A DNA stretch of 64,000 bases from Chrysomallon squamiferum (GCA_012295275.1 CM022668.1:7232529-7296528), one strand, 5' to 3'; counted from the stretch's first letter, positions 40,515 to 50,569 are shown. Translations and numbers: made by a program. Notes: a model not told the origin generated them from the letters alone.

Positions 40515-40880
40515 TATGAAAAATAGTTATAAAATTACAAAAATTATAATTTTACAAATAAAAATTGTAACTCCTGTTGAAAATCTGATTGTAATTTACC
40601 TGTAAAAAAATATTAAAATTACTGATCTTAAATATCCTAGAAAATTATTGTAATTTACTTGTAAAAAATGTTATTAAAATTGCTGATTCTAAATATCCCA
40701 GACAAAAAAACCAAAAAATGCCTAATTTACCTTCGCATTTTTAAAATTAAAATTTACTGATTTTAAATATGCCAGAAAATTATTATAGTTTATGTATAAA
40801 AAAAATTAATTAAAATTACTGATTTCAAATATAGAAAATTAGTGTAATTTATTTCTGAAAAATCTCTAACAAACAATTAT
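40515..40880 (+). repeat. Decayed tandem array, about 80-85-bp period
   Basis: Four to five units contain TTGTAATTTACTTGTAAAAAA, TTAAAATTACTGAT and TTAAATATCCTAGAAAATTA. They start near 40589, 40650, 40725 and 40790. Confidence 0.7.
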
Positions 40881-40992
40881 AGTAAATTGCTGTTTGTAGG
40901 CCTGAACAATATGTATAACGTGTTGAGTTTAATTTTTTAATTTTTATTTAATTTAATTTAATTTTATTTAAAATTTTCCTTTCTTGTTTCAG

Positions 40993-41129
40993 GGTGAGAG
41001 GAAACAATGCAGTCAGATTACACATTTATGTTGACACACACAAACAGAAGAGTTCCACAAATACGTATCTGTCAGCCTATCTGCAGTTATCTCCCCTCTT
41101 ACTAAAAATATCTGCCAGTAACATAACAG
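40993..41129 (+). other. Candidate exon, probably 5' untranslated (zinc-finger gene)
   Basis: A 137-bp non-repetitive segment lies between a good acceptor (TTCTTGTTTCAG, ending 40992) and a consensus donor (AACAG then GTAATT at 41130). One frame is open throughout and ends in phase 1. If it were spliced to the candidate start exon at 44480, that frame would hit a stop at the second base set, so a coding reading does not continue. An untranslated exon upstream of the zinc-finger start is the simplest explanation. It could also belong to another transcript. Confidence 0.35.
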
Positions 41130-41224
41130 GTAATTTTCATGTTTTTTTTTTTGTTTGTTTGTTGTTTTTTTTTTGTTTTTTTTACTAGAATCTTGGGAGA
41201 TATGATTTAGTTAGCTAGTAACAA

Positions 41225-41770
41225 TGTTACCTTCAGCAAATAAAAAAGAAAACTAATATGTAGGTTATCATTTACCAAATTGTTTACCACTTGTATTGAT
41301 GTTAACATTTGAAAAAGTAAAAACAGTGGTATTAAAACATGACTGAGGACATGTGGTTACTGTCATTAAATCACTTCCCACTGGTGATGATGTTAACATT
41401 TAAAAACCAAATTATGAATATGGATAATTAACACACAATAGCTACAAGGTTATCGTTCTTAAATGATTTTTCATTGGTTTTGATATTAGCATTAATATCA
41501 AATTAAACAGTGGTGATGGAAGACTGACATGTGACTCATGTCATAAGGTTATTGTTTATCAAATTATTTTCTGCTGGCACTGATATTAACTTTGGACTGT
41601 AAACATATGGAAGGATAAGATAAAACATAATTTATCATTTACTAGATAATTTTTCATTAACGACAATGTATACAGAATTTGTGAACTAGAATAATATAGC
41701 TGATGCTGTAAGGTTGACATTAAGCAAATTATTTTTCACTGATGATAATGTTAACCTTCATCACTAGGAA
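41225..41770 (+). repeat. Decayed tandem array, about 90-105-bp period
   Basis: About six units contain AAGGTTATCGTTTATCAAAT, TATTTTTCACTGGT and GATGATGTTAACATT. They recur near 41262, 41365, 41448, 41547, 41628 and 41715. Confidence 0.7.
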
Positions 41771-42659
41771 AAGCTGAAGGAGAAAAACATCCAATGGTAT
41801 TTTGTTTATAGATAAAATTAATAAGAGAAAAAAGAGAAGAGAATTAGTGTATATATGAGTGTGTGTTTGTTTGTGAGAGTATATTTATATACAAAAGTAC
41901 GAGGATATTATTTATTTACATGTTTTCGTTCTCATACATACATAAGTACAGGTGTGATTTCAAACTAAAATGTATTTAATTACTTTTTTTTTCATATATC
42001 CATACTGTTGCTTGAAATTCTTCAATTTACAACAGATAAAATACTGAACTATAAACCATCTTTGTTCAAAGCAGTGTAAATGTAACACAAAAATAAAATA
42101 CCATCTGGAAATTTATAAAATTTATTTAACTATACACAATTTATTAAAGCTATTAAGTAGACTTCAACAGGAAATCAACCTATATCCATTATCACTTTGA
42201 CTTAACCAGCTGTCACAGATGTCTGCATGTGTTTGTTAATTGTGAAAAGATAGTCATAGCATGTTTGATGACATTAAAAGAAAGTTACTGTGAGAAATTG
42301 AATGTATTTCATATTAGCTAAAAGTCAGTTTTAATTATTTATAACAGGTGTTTTCTCTACCTTTTTTTTTTCTTTTTTTTCTATATATATTTCTGTATCT
42401 CAAATTTTTTCCCCCCCCAACCATCATTTTTCTTCTCTCTTTCAGTTAGTCTCTCAGTCTCTCCTTTCATACCAGTATATTGCTCAAGACTTTCTGATCT
42501 TTAATCTTACAGTATCTGCCTGATGCATATAGCATGGCAGGACTATTGTGAAATATTCTTTCCTTTTTTTAATTGTAAATTTAATATAATACACTAATTA
42601 GATGCAGCTGTGTTGAAGCATGCATGCTGTGGGCACACATTTAGTTAGCTGCTCAAATC

Positions 42660-43090
42660 AGAGTTAAAGTTAGAAGGAAAGTCCTGGTTTATCTGCTGAA
42701 AATGTTAGCGTTAGTATGTTAAAAATAAATTACTGCTCTGCCAGCTTAAGATATTGTTGTGTTAGGATGTTAGAAATATAATCCTGACCTGTCTTCTCAA
42801 AATGTTGAGATTGTTTGTTAGAAGTAAATTCCTGGTTTATCTGCTGAAAATATTGCTGTGTTAGTATGTTAGAAATAAATTCCTGGTTTGTTGGCTCACT
42901 ATATTATTCTGTTAGTATGTTAGAAATACAGTCCTGGTTAGCCTGTTCAAAACATTGGTACAATTTTTCTTTTAGAAATAAAATCCTGGTTCATCTGTTT
43001 ATGTAGTTGTTAGTTGTTAGCTGGGTTATCTTTTCTTGATAAATAGTACTGTTAGTATGTTAGAAACACAGTCCTGGTTTTATGCCCAAA
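42660..43090 (+). repeat. Decayed tandem array, about 55-65-bp period
   Basis: About seven units of TGTTAGTATGTTAGAAATAA, ATTCCTGGTTTATCTGCTGA and AAATATTG. The GTTAGTATGTTAGAAA core is the best conserved part. Confidence 0.8.
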
Positions 43091-43324
43091 ATAGGATTAA
43101 TATGTGAATCAGATGAAAAAATAACAAAAATATAAAAGGGGGAAGGAATATCTAATGAAGACAGTTTTGAAATGTTTGTATGTAGGAAAACATTGGTCGG
43201 TTGTTTTGACCATGATAGTGTTAATGAAAAAGTGAATGATCAAGATGGTATTAGAAGGAAGAAGTGGTTACCAAAAAGGAATTCAGAGTTAGTGTGTTAG
43301 TTAAAATAAGAGCTGGGAGACCAA

Positions 43325-43440
43325 GATGGTGTTAGTGTATTAGAGGAATCCCATTTATCAGTATTAGTTAGTGTGTTAGTGTGTTAGAGGAATCCCATTT
43401 ATCAGTATTAGTTAGTGTGTTAGTGTGTTAGAAAAATAAA
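43325..43440 (+). repeat. 44-bp tandem duplication
   Basis: TTAGAGGAATCCCATTTATC, AGTATTAGTTAGTG and TGTTAGTGTG occur twice in direct succession with no visible changes. Confidence 0.85.
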
Positions 43441-43465
43441 ATATTAGTATCAGTCCTCTGAACAA

Positions 43466-43660
43466 GAATGGTTGGTGTTAGCATGTTGCAGTAGTGGTTG
43501 GTGTTAGCATGTTGGAGTAGTGGTTGGTGTTAGCATGTTGGAGTAGTGGTTGGTGTTAGAATGTTGGAGTAGTGGTTGGTGTTAGAATGTTGGAGTAGTG
43601 GTTGGTGTTAGAATGTTGGAGTAGTGGTTGGTGTTAGAATGTTGGAGTAGTGGTTGCACA
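43466..43660 (+). repeat. 26-bp minisatellite, about 7 units
   Basis: The unit is GTGGTTGGTGTTAGAATGTT plus GGAGTA. Early units read AGCATG and later ones AGAATG, so spread was directional. The array is nearly homogeneous and therefore young. Confidence 0.92.
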
Positions 43661-43929
43661 GAAGAAATGCTCTCACTTGGTGCCAGCACAAGGATGTGAT
43701 CCCAGTTCCTCCTGATCTTTATTCGTTGACTTTACTAATCTCATGTCTCTGTCAGTATCAGCTTACTGTTGTACACAGTTTGTTTTAAACATTTCTTTAC
43801 ATCATTTGGCCACACCCAGTGTTTATAATGAAAAACATATAAACTTGATGACAAAAACATTTTGTAATAACCGTAGTCTGGTCAGTTTAATGATTTCATT
43901 CTGAAGACCATGCTGCACAATTGTTTTAG

Positions 43930-44180
43930 CATTAATAAGGGAACTGTTGCTGAAAATGCTTTAGCATTCATGAGAATGTTGCTGAAAATGCTTTAGCATT
44001 CATAAAGGTGCTTAACTGAAAACATTATTGAATTCATTAGGGAATTGTGGCTGAAAATCTTTTAGCATTGATTAGCATTCATACAAGAACCACTACTGAA
44101 ATATTTAACTTTTGTACAGGGATGTTGGCTGAACAATTACTAGATTCATATGATGAATGTTGCTAAAAAATCATCTATTT
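43930..44180 (+). repeat. Decayed tandem array around TTGCTGAAAATGCTTTAGCA
   Basis: About five units with GTTGCTGAAAATGCTTTAGC, ATTCATAAG and GGAAC-like blocks at roughly 45-60-bp spacing. Confidence 0.75.
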
Positions 44181-44479
44181 AAAAGCTGTGCAATTACAAA
44201 TTTAGAAAAAAAGAAGAAGAAGAAGCCTGTGAAGGCCTAAAAAGAAAAATAGTGGTTTTATTTTGATTCAAAGACAGAAAGAAAAACTGAAATTTCAGTG
44301 ACTTGTAAAGAAGAAACCACATGTTTCTTGTAAGAATGGCATTCTTTTCTTTTCTTACACATTTTGTGTTAATTATATTCTGATTTATTTATTTATTATT
44401 TTTTTTTTTTAATTTTAATTTTATTTATTTGTTCATCTGTTATTTAACTGACATTTTTCAACCTTTCTGACTACAACAG

Positions 44480-44492
44480 CATCAAAATGAAG
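44480..44492 (+). CDS. Candidate first coding exon (Met-Lys) of the zinc-finger gene
   Basis: CATCAAAATGAAG is followed by a consensus donor GTAAGC at 44493 and preceded by a pyrimidine-rich tract ending CTACAACAG (44471-44479). The ATG at 44487 is in an AAAATG context. It leaves phase 0, exactly the phase in which the large exon at 47026 opens (Phe-Tyr-Ile-Asn-Asn). The 2.5-kb exon itself has no ATG before residue 35 of its frame, so a separate start exon is required. The exon may be 13 nt as drawn or extend upstream if the acceptor is not used. Confidence 0.5.
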
Positions 44493-45119
44493 GTAAGCTT
44501 AATTTACATTTCTTTGGGGAGATTTTAAGACTGGTGTCTTCTTTAATTTTATGTTTATTTATTATGTTTGTTTATTATATATATTAATTTTATTATGGTA
44601 ATGATGATGATGATAATGATGATTATTATAATTATTATTATTATTATTATTATTTATTATTTATTATTATTATTTTATTTCTTTATTTATTTTTAAAATT
44701 TTATTTATTTGGTTTGTAACCACACTTCATTCATTGCAGGATTGAGATAATGATTTCATTGAAGCTGTATGTTACAAACATGAGTTTCACGATGTTTGTA
44801 CATGTTTTAAAAATCCCTGCTTCTTTCTGTGGTTCTGTGCAGTGTTGTTTTCTCCACTGGAAATATTGCTATCCGATTTATTGTCATTTTTCATTCATTG
44901 ATTTTCCTTCTTTCTTTCTTTTTCTGTCATTCTCTCCTTTATCTGGGTTGTGGTAGGATGTATCTTTTTTACTGTGTGTATCATGAGAACAATAATAATA
45001 ATTATTTAATAAATTACATCTTGTTTTATGTTTACAGGATGATTTCAATAGGCTTATTCTTCTATTTTTTCAAATTTTTAATTGCACAATTTTTAACTAG
45101 ATAATTGTTTTAGTAATAT

Positions 45120-45895
45120 TCCTCATATGAATCTAGTAATTCCTGTATAAATGCTAAATATTTCAGTAGTGAATGCTAATAATATTTCAACAGCATTCTC
45201 TCATAAATGCTAAAAGATTTTGAATCTGAGTAGTTTTGGAAAAGTGGCAGTCCTCTTACTAATAATGCATTATAGATATGGTCTGGTATTTACATAAATT
45301 ATTTTATCTGAATTTGAATCAAAGTAACTTTCAAAAAGTGGCATTACACTTACAGATATTTTCTGGTATTTACATATAATTTGTTTTACCTTAGCATGAT
45401 AATTTGAATCTGACTTGTCTTCAAAAAGTGGCAGTCCTCTTATTAAAAATATATTTTATAGGTCTTGTATTTACAAATATAGATTTACCTTAACAATGAT
45501 TTGAATCAGACTGGTCTTCAAAAAGTGGCAGTCCTCTTATTAAGAATGCATTTTATAGGTCTTGTATTTACAAATAAATTCTACCCTAATGGTTTGAATC
45601 AGACTGGTCTTCAAAACGTGGCACTCCTCTTATTAAGTGAGATTTGAATCTGCTAGACATGTAAATGTGTGATAAACAATCCATTTCAGAAATATAGTTG
45701 TGTATTTACGTACATATTTTAATGTCAGTAACATGATTTAAATTTGGCTAGTATTGAAAGACTCGGATCTCTTTTTAACACTGCATTATAGAGATATGGT
45801 CCTGTATGTACTATATTTTATTTATTTATTTGTTTGGCAAGGTGATTTAATTTGTCATAAAAGAGTGAAAGTCCTCCCATAGACAAATACTGGAG
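45120..45895 (+). repeat. Decayed tandem array, about 90-105-bp period (intron)
   Basis: Seven or eight units contain TTTGAATCAGACTGGTCTTC, AAAAAGTGGCAGTCCTCTTA and ATAGGTCTTGTATTTACA. They start near 45225, 45314, 45403, 45501, 45593, 45642, 45738 and 45846. The unit at 45593 is truncated to about 50 bp. Confidence 0.85.
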
Positions 45896-46254
45896 ATACA
45901 CTGTAGTGTGTGTGTGTGTCTGTGTTTCTGTGTCTAGTCAAATTCAGATTGTCATTGTAAGTTATAAATAAACACACACATACATATACAAATACAAACG
46001 TAGACACACACATACTTAAAATTCTATGAGTTTACAAAAACAGCATTTAAAACAAGGGATATATATACCGTGTTGCCTTGTCAACAGCTGAACTGTTTTT
46101 AATACACAGTTTTACTGTAGCTATAGTTTCACAGTAAAGTTACGGTGTATACGCAGTTTAGATTCTTGTCATAACATTCAAAATAGAATCTTGAAAAGAA
46201 TAGAAAAATACAAAAGTACATAAATAATAATAATAAAACTATATTGCAGACAGT

Positions 46255-46700
46255 ATTTACATATCACAGTTTTCAATGAGGTCAGTTTTGAGCTTTGATT
46301 TGAAACAGCTGGCAGTTTGCAGTTCTTTAGCTGACGATGGTAAATCTCCAGATTTCAGAGGAATACATCACGAAATCATATCACAGTATGAGCACATAAT
46401 TAATTTGTGATAAACCAGAAAAATGCATTGAGCATTCATGTTTAAAACCAATCTACCAGGAGTTTACAAATACACTGCAGCACTTTGAATACAAGTAGAC
46501 GCATCGTGAAAATGATCCAGGAACCAAGAGGGAGCTGGTGAAGTTTAACTGTGACAGGGATTCAGTGTTTTACCACTGCTTGGTTTGGCTAATCAGATGA
46601 GCATCAGGCATCTTTATTTTTGACTAGGTGAAGTTTCAACAATGGATCTGATGGTAGACCTTGTAGCAAGTTGTTGCAGTAACCTATGCATTAGACAATA
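46255..46700 (-). pseudogene. Decayed LINE reverse-transcriptase C-terminal fragment
   Basis: Read on the minus strand, interrupted frames give the pattern found after the palm domain of non-LTR retrotransposon polymerases. One part is LHQLPLGSWIIFTMRLLVFK (near 46485-46545), which matches the usual Leu-His-Trp-Leu-Pro-Val...Ile-x-Phe-Lys block. Another is GDLPSSAKELQTASCFKSKL then KTDLI (near 46280-46350), matching the usual Leu-Pro...Phe-Lys-x-x-Leu-Lys-Thr ending. Stops and frameshifts separate them. No upstream catalytic motif is present, so it is a dead 5'-truncated fragment in the zinc-finger gene's intron. Confidence 0.6.
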
Positions 46701-46862
46701 AGCTGATTATCATGGCTGATGTTTTACAAGTGGAAGTTTGAAGTATTTTAAATAATTTCATTCACTTGGGCTGTCATAGAAAATGAATGTATGTATTTGC
46801 TATTGGCCCTCACATTTTGTTTGATAAACAATAACTTATTGATTGTATTAATTATTGTCTTT

Positions 46863-46866
46863 ATCA

Positions 46867-46913
<47 letters not shown>

Positions 46914-47020
46914 TTTATTATCATCATTGTTAAATTATTGTTGTCATATTAGTATTATTATTTTTATCATTGTTATATTGAAATTATTATCAATCATTTA
47001 TTATTATTATTATTATTATT
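46863..47020. repeat. TTA repeats adjoining the large-exon acceptor
   Basis: TTA units at 46863-46912 and again at 46999-47020 form the pyrimidine-poor tract just before the acceptor TTTACAG. They keep the frame open upstream of the exon and make an artificial poly-Leu/Tyr N-terminus if translated. Confidence 0.9.
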
Positions 47021-47025
47021 TACAG

Positions 47026-50000
47026 TTCTACATCAACAATGACCAATCGAGACCCTTTTCACCATTTGTATTTGACAACTACACCAACCCAGCCTCCATC
47101 GTCCTTAGCAACGTTTCCATGAGCATGATGGGACATTCGCCTGGAAGCTCCGCGGAGCCAAGTGCCACTACAGCTGTTTCTACGAGCTCAGCTGTTTCCA
47201 CCAGTGACTACCCAGCTATCTGTCTTCAAGCTGCTGTGGCCAGAACCACAGAGACAAAAAAACAACCTCCAACATACCCACAAGTAGAAGAATATCAGGA
47301 ACATTTTCAGCATCAAGGAGGAAGAGTATTTGAGGATCCTGCCTATTCACAAGCAAGACCTTTGCCAGATCCAAATCAGCAAGGAAGAATTTTGCCAGAT
47401 CCTAATCTGCAACAAACCAGAGAGTTTCATGACCCAGCACAGATTCAACAACTTGTTCAGCAGCATTGTCAAGGACTGACGTATGAAAGAAGGGAATCTT
47501 ATTTGAAAACAGAGTCTGACAGTGTTTCCTTCTATGGTCCACCTGTGAAGCAGCAGTGGCCAGAGGAAGCAGGGCATCAGACAGAAAGAGGTGGGCAGGG
47601 TAATCCTCAGATCTCATACTACCATGACCCATTTCCTCACTCTCCAGGCAAAGAAAATCCACAGTTCAGATTTGACAAGGTTCAGTATGATGATGATAAA
47701 CCAGTGAAAGCAACGACTCAGATGTTGGAGAAGATAGAAATGGATCCTAGTAAGAAACATCTCTGGGACGCTGTTTCTAGGAAACAGATGTATGAAGGAC
47801 GAAACCGACCCAGACTTTGGAATCTTGGTGATGAAAGAACATTCCTGGAAACACCCTCTGATTCTAGTTCCAGCAACATCGAGGACAGCAGTAGCAGCAG
47901 AGAACATTCTCCATTCACTGGTGCTGACTATTCCTCTCATCCACATCATCCTCCTTCTCTCTCCCAGTCTTCAGGATCGGGTGACATGATGGAAAAGAAA
48001 GATTTCAGTTACCCTGGACTGGAGAGCCATACCAAGGAGGAGTTCTCTGAGCAGGACAAATCAGGGATTTGTGGTGCTAAGTTTAAGAAACGTTTGCAGG
48101 AACGGTACACATCCAGTCTTCACGAGACTCTGCTGGACGCCCCCAGACTACACAGACCAGGTCATGCTCAGGGGCAAGCTGGGAAGAGAATCCATCTCTC
48201 AGCACCAGAGATGGAAGATCCTAACACGTTACATGCTGACTATGGAACATCTGGCACTGCCCGGATGCAGCATCACAGCTTTCCTGACACTTCTCTGCAG
48301 AGGACTTGCAGTGTGAGTTCAGACACTCAGGAAGACAATGATGTTTTCATGGAGCCTTCGTCACCTATGTTAGCCCTGACCAGAAAATCACGGCCAGCAC
48401 CTCTGCAGCAGAATGAACCTCTTGACTTGTCTAAGTGGCCGTCTGTCACTTCAAGATTTGACACTGCAACCCAGGGAATTGAAACAAGTCCAAGAATTAG
48501 TCATGGGCTGGAGACAGTCCCAAGGATGGTATATGGACCTGAAACGAGCCCTAGACTACCACAAGGACAAGAAATGAGTCCTAGATTGTCCCAAGGTTCT
48601 GAAACAAGTCCTAGGATGTTTCATGGATCAGATACTAGCCCTCGATTACCACAACCACAAGAATTAAGCCCAAGACTATCTCAAGGGTCTGACACGAGTC
48701 CTAGATCTTTAAAAGGACCAGACACTAGTCCTAGAATGTTTCATGGAGCAGACCCTGGGCAGTTTGATGTGAGCTCTTACTCCTCAATATCTGGTGCCAA
48801 AAGACAACATTTAGACATTCAGGGAGGAGATATTACTGAGCCATCTCATGATCCCTCTCTATCTCAGACTCCTGTCAGTCCAAGCTTAACTCATCATGAA
48901 TCAAATCTCCGTTATCCACATCAGGAATCTTCTTCCCTTCCTCAACAAGACCCTAGCTATCATGAACCTAATGTTGCCTCTCAGCATGACCCCAGTTTAA
49001 CTCCACACCAAGATTCTAGTCTGCCTCCTGAGAGACTCCCAGACTCTGAACTGAGTCCCAGCAAACAGTACTCACCTGTGACATTCCGATCACCTCACCG
49101 CCTGCCTTTTTCTCCTCACACCATCATGTCTCCTCAGTCACCTCTGTGTTCAGTTCCCGAGGGAGGACGAATCTTCAACTTCAGTGTCCCCTGTCCTATG
49201 GAAGGACCTCATTCTGATTCAGACCTTTTGTCACCAAGTCCTATGTCTCCACGATTTTTCACCTTTCCTCCTCATGCCTCTGTTTTGAGTTCGATGTCAG
49301 AGGTGAACCGTTTGGCTGTGTCACCGAGGGCACTGTATCCCACAAGCCCTTTACCCCTGGTCTCTTTCTCATCCAAACAGCCATACAGACTGAAAGAGGA
49401 ACCGAAAGGATTTTACGAGAAACGTTCACTATCTGAATCAGACATGACATACATCTGTCCAATCTGCGGCCAGGCCTTCCCTTCCTATGATAATCTAGCT
49501 AAACACATGGCCAAACACCTCCCCACAGAGACAGTGCGCGCCGCAGACAACAACAAAATTCACTACTGCAAGGTGTGCAACCGGTCGTTTTCCCGCAGTG
49601 ACATGCTGACACGTCACATGCGACTGCACACCGGCCTCAAGCCGTACGAGTGTGCCGACTGTGGTCAGGTGTTCAGCCGAAGTGACCACCTCAACACTCA
49701 CAAGAGAACTCACACAGGTGAGAAGCCCTACCGATGCCCTCAGTGTCCTTACGCTGCCTGCAGACGAGACATGATCACTCGACACATGCGCACTCACAAC
49801 AAACGCACATCGAAACGAGGGCGGTATTTGTCCGTTCCGGACTCGGAGAGCAGCGATGTGAGGAAGAGTTCTGTGTCGAGCACAGAGACAACAGACTCAC
49901 AGCGCACGTGTTCCATCTCCAGCGTCGACAGCATCGACTCTGATGTCAGCCACAAGAAGTTCAGCTTGGAGTCTTCACTGGAGAGTGATTCGGGTCCAAG

Positions 50001-50475
50001 GACTGGAGAGTTTGAATCTCAGCAGAGCGAGAGGCAGACAGAACTGAGTTCAGTCAAGTACGGTGATGTGCAGTACACAGATCTGAGTCAGCAGACTAAA
50101 TCCAGTGTGAGTTACAGGTATCGCATGACACAGCAGACAGGGAAGTCTGTGGGTGGACCGGAAGTCATCATTGTTCCTGATGACGACCAAAGCAGAGGAT
50201 CTGAGCCCCAGAGCAAAGGATTTGAATCACAGAGGAAAAGATTTGAAACACAGAGCAAAGGATTTGAAACACAGAGCAAAAGATTTGAAACACATAGTAA
50301 AGGATATGAAACCCAGAGTATCATGTCTCCGGAACAAGATGTAAAACCACCGTCATTTGACCCTTTCATGGGTTACAGAAAGTCGAGGAACTGGTCATCG
50401 ACTAGTCTCGAAGACTCCGAGGACATCAGTGCCAGACATGACTCCGTGGACGGACGATGCCTTTCTGGAAGCTGA
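47026..50475 (+). CDS. C2H2 zinc-finger transcription factor, Klumpfuss/EGR-WT1 related, main exon
   Basis: The exon starts after the acceptor TTTACAG (47025) in phase 0 and ends at TGA 50473-50475. With the Met-Lys exon it makes a protein of about 1,151 residues. Four C2H2 fingers lie at residues about 813-926 (49456-49797), all with Cys-x2-Cys-x12-His-x3-His. Finger 1 is separated by a longer linker; fingers 2-4 are joined by TGLKPYE and TGEKPYR linkers. Fingers 2 and 3 have RSDMLTR and RSDHLNT recognition helices, as in the EGR/WT1 class, and finger 4 has the CPYAACRRDMITRH pattern I associate with insect Klumpfuss. A PLDLS motif (residues about 467-471; 48418-48432) is a canonical CtBP-binding site, so repression of target genes is likely. 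The rest is Ser/Pro/Gln-rich and probably disordered. It includes a 12-residue repeat based on ETSPR and an 8-residue repeat based on FETQSK. The nuclear location is inferred. The orthology is from memory of the family and not certain; that it is a C2H2 factor is certain. Confidence 0.93.
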   Translation, partial: FYINNDQSRPFSPFVFDNYTNPASIVLSNVSMSMMGHSPGSSAEPSATTAVSTSSAVSTSDYPAICLQAAVARTTETKKQPPTYPQVEEYQEHFQHQGGRVFEDPAYSQARPLPDPNQQGRILPDPNLQQTREFHDPAQIQQLVQQHCQGLTYERRESYLKTESDSVSFYGPPVKQQWPEEAGHQTERGGQGNPQISYYHDPFPHSPGKENPQFRFDKVQYDDDKPVKATTQMLEKIEMDPSKKHLWDAVSRKQMYEGRNRPRLWNLGDERTFLETPSDSSSSNIEDSSSSREHSPFTGADYSSHPHHPPSLSQSSGSGDMMEKKDFSYPGLESHTKEEFSEQDKSGICGAKFKKRLQERYTSSLHETLLDAPRLHRPGHAQGQAGKRIHLSAPEMEDPNTLHADYGTSGTARMQHHSFPDTSLQRTCSVSSDTQEDNDVFMEPSSPMLALTRKSRPAPLQQNEPLDLSKWPSVTSRFDTATQGIETSPRISHGLETVPRMVYGPETSPRLPQGQEMSPRLSQGSETSPRMFHGSDTSPRLPQPQELSPRLSQGSDTSPRSLKGPDTSPRMFHGADPGQFDVSSYSSISGAKRQHLDIQGGDITEPSHDPSLSQTPVSPSLTHHESNLRYPHQESSSLPQQDPSYHEPNVASQHDPSLTPHQDSSLPPERLPDSELSPSKQYSPVTFRSPHRLPFSPHTIMSPQSPLCSVPEGGRIFNFSVPCPMEGPHSDSDLLSPSPMSPRFFTFPPHASVLSSMSEVNRLAVSPRALYPTSPLPLVSFSSKQPYRLKEEPKGFYEKRSLSESDMTYICPICGQAFPSYDNLAKHMAKHLPTETVRAADNNKIHYCKVCNRSFSRSDMLTRHMRLHTGLKPYECADCGQVFSRSDHLNTHKRTHTGEKPYRCPQCPYAACRRDMITRHMRTHNKRTSKRGRYLSVPDSESSDVRKSSVSSTETTDSQRTCSISSVDSIDSDVSHKKFSLESSLESDSGPRTGEFESQQSERQTELSSVKYGDVQYTDLSQQTKSSVSYRYRMTQQTGKSVGGPEVIIVPDDDQSRGSEPQSKGFESQRKRFETQSKGFETQSKRFETHSKGYETQSIMSPEQDVKPPSFDPFMGYRKSRNWSSTSLEDSEDISARHDSVDGRCLSGS
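48478..48752 (+). repeat. Coding 36-bp repeat (ETSPRLxxGxx)
   Basis: Eight or so 12-residue units of the form Glu/Asp-Thr/Met/Leu-Ser-Pro-Arg, then hydrophobic-x-x-Gly-x, span this stretch inside the zinc-finger gene, in frame. Ser-Pro-Arg in every unit gives a regular series of possible proline-directed kinase sites. Confidence 0.85.
50197..50325 (+). repeat. Coding 24-bp repeat (GFETQSK)
   Basis: Five to six 8-residue units (Lys-Gly/Arg-Phe-Glu-Thr/Ser-Gln/His-Ser-Lys) lie near the C-terminus of the zinc-finger protein. Nucleotide similarity between units is high, pointing to recent expansion. Confidence 0.85.
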
Positions 50476-50569
50476 GCGGTCGCCAACTGAGAAGTCGAAG
50501 AGCTCCGACTGTTGTGTTGTTGATTCAGTCAGTCTACAGAAATGTTGTATTAGCTCTGACAGTTCAAAG
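50448..50569 (+). other. Alternative-frame continuation ending at a splice donor
   Basis: Just before the zinc-finger stop codon, another frame stays open and has protein-like composition (DDAFLEAERSPTEKSKSSD onward, acidic and Ser-rich). It reaches AAG followed by GTAAAC at 50570, a good donor in phase 0. This could be the true C-terminal frame if a one- or two-base indel lies near 50440-50460, either natural or an assembly error. Otherwise it is chance or 3' untranslated sequence. Confidence 0.3.

Noticed and set aside
44750-45104. Alternative first coding exon for the zinc-finger gene
   Set aside because: The frames are Phe/Leu-rich AT translations without a donor in the phase needed for the exon at 47026.
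46855-47025. Poly-Leu/Tyr N-terminal extension of the zinc-finger frame
   Set aside because: It translates a TTA repeat and the pyrimidine tract of the intron. A clean acceptor at 47025 starts the real exon.
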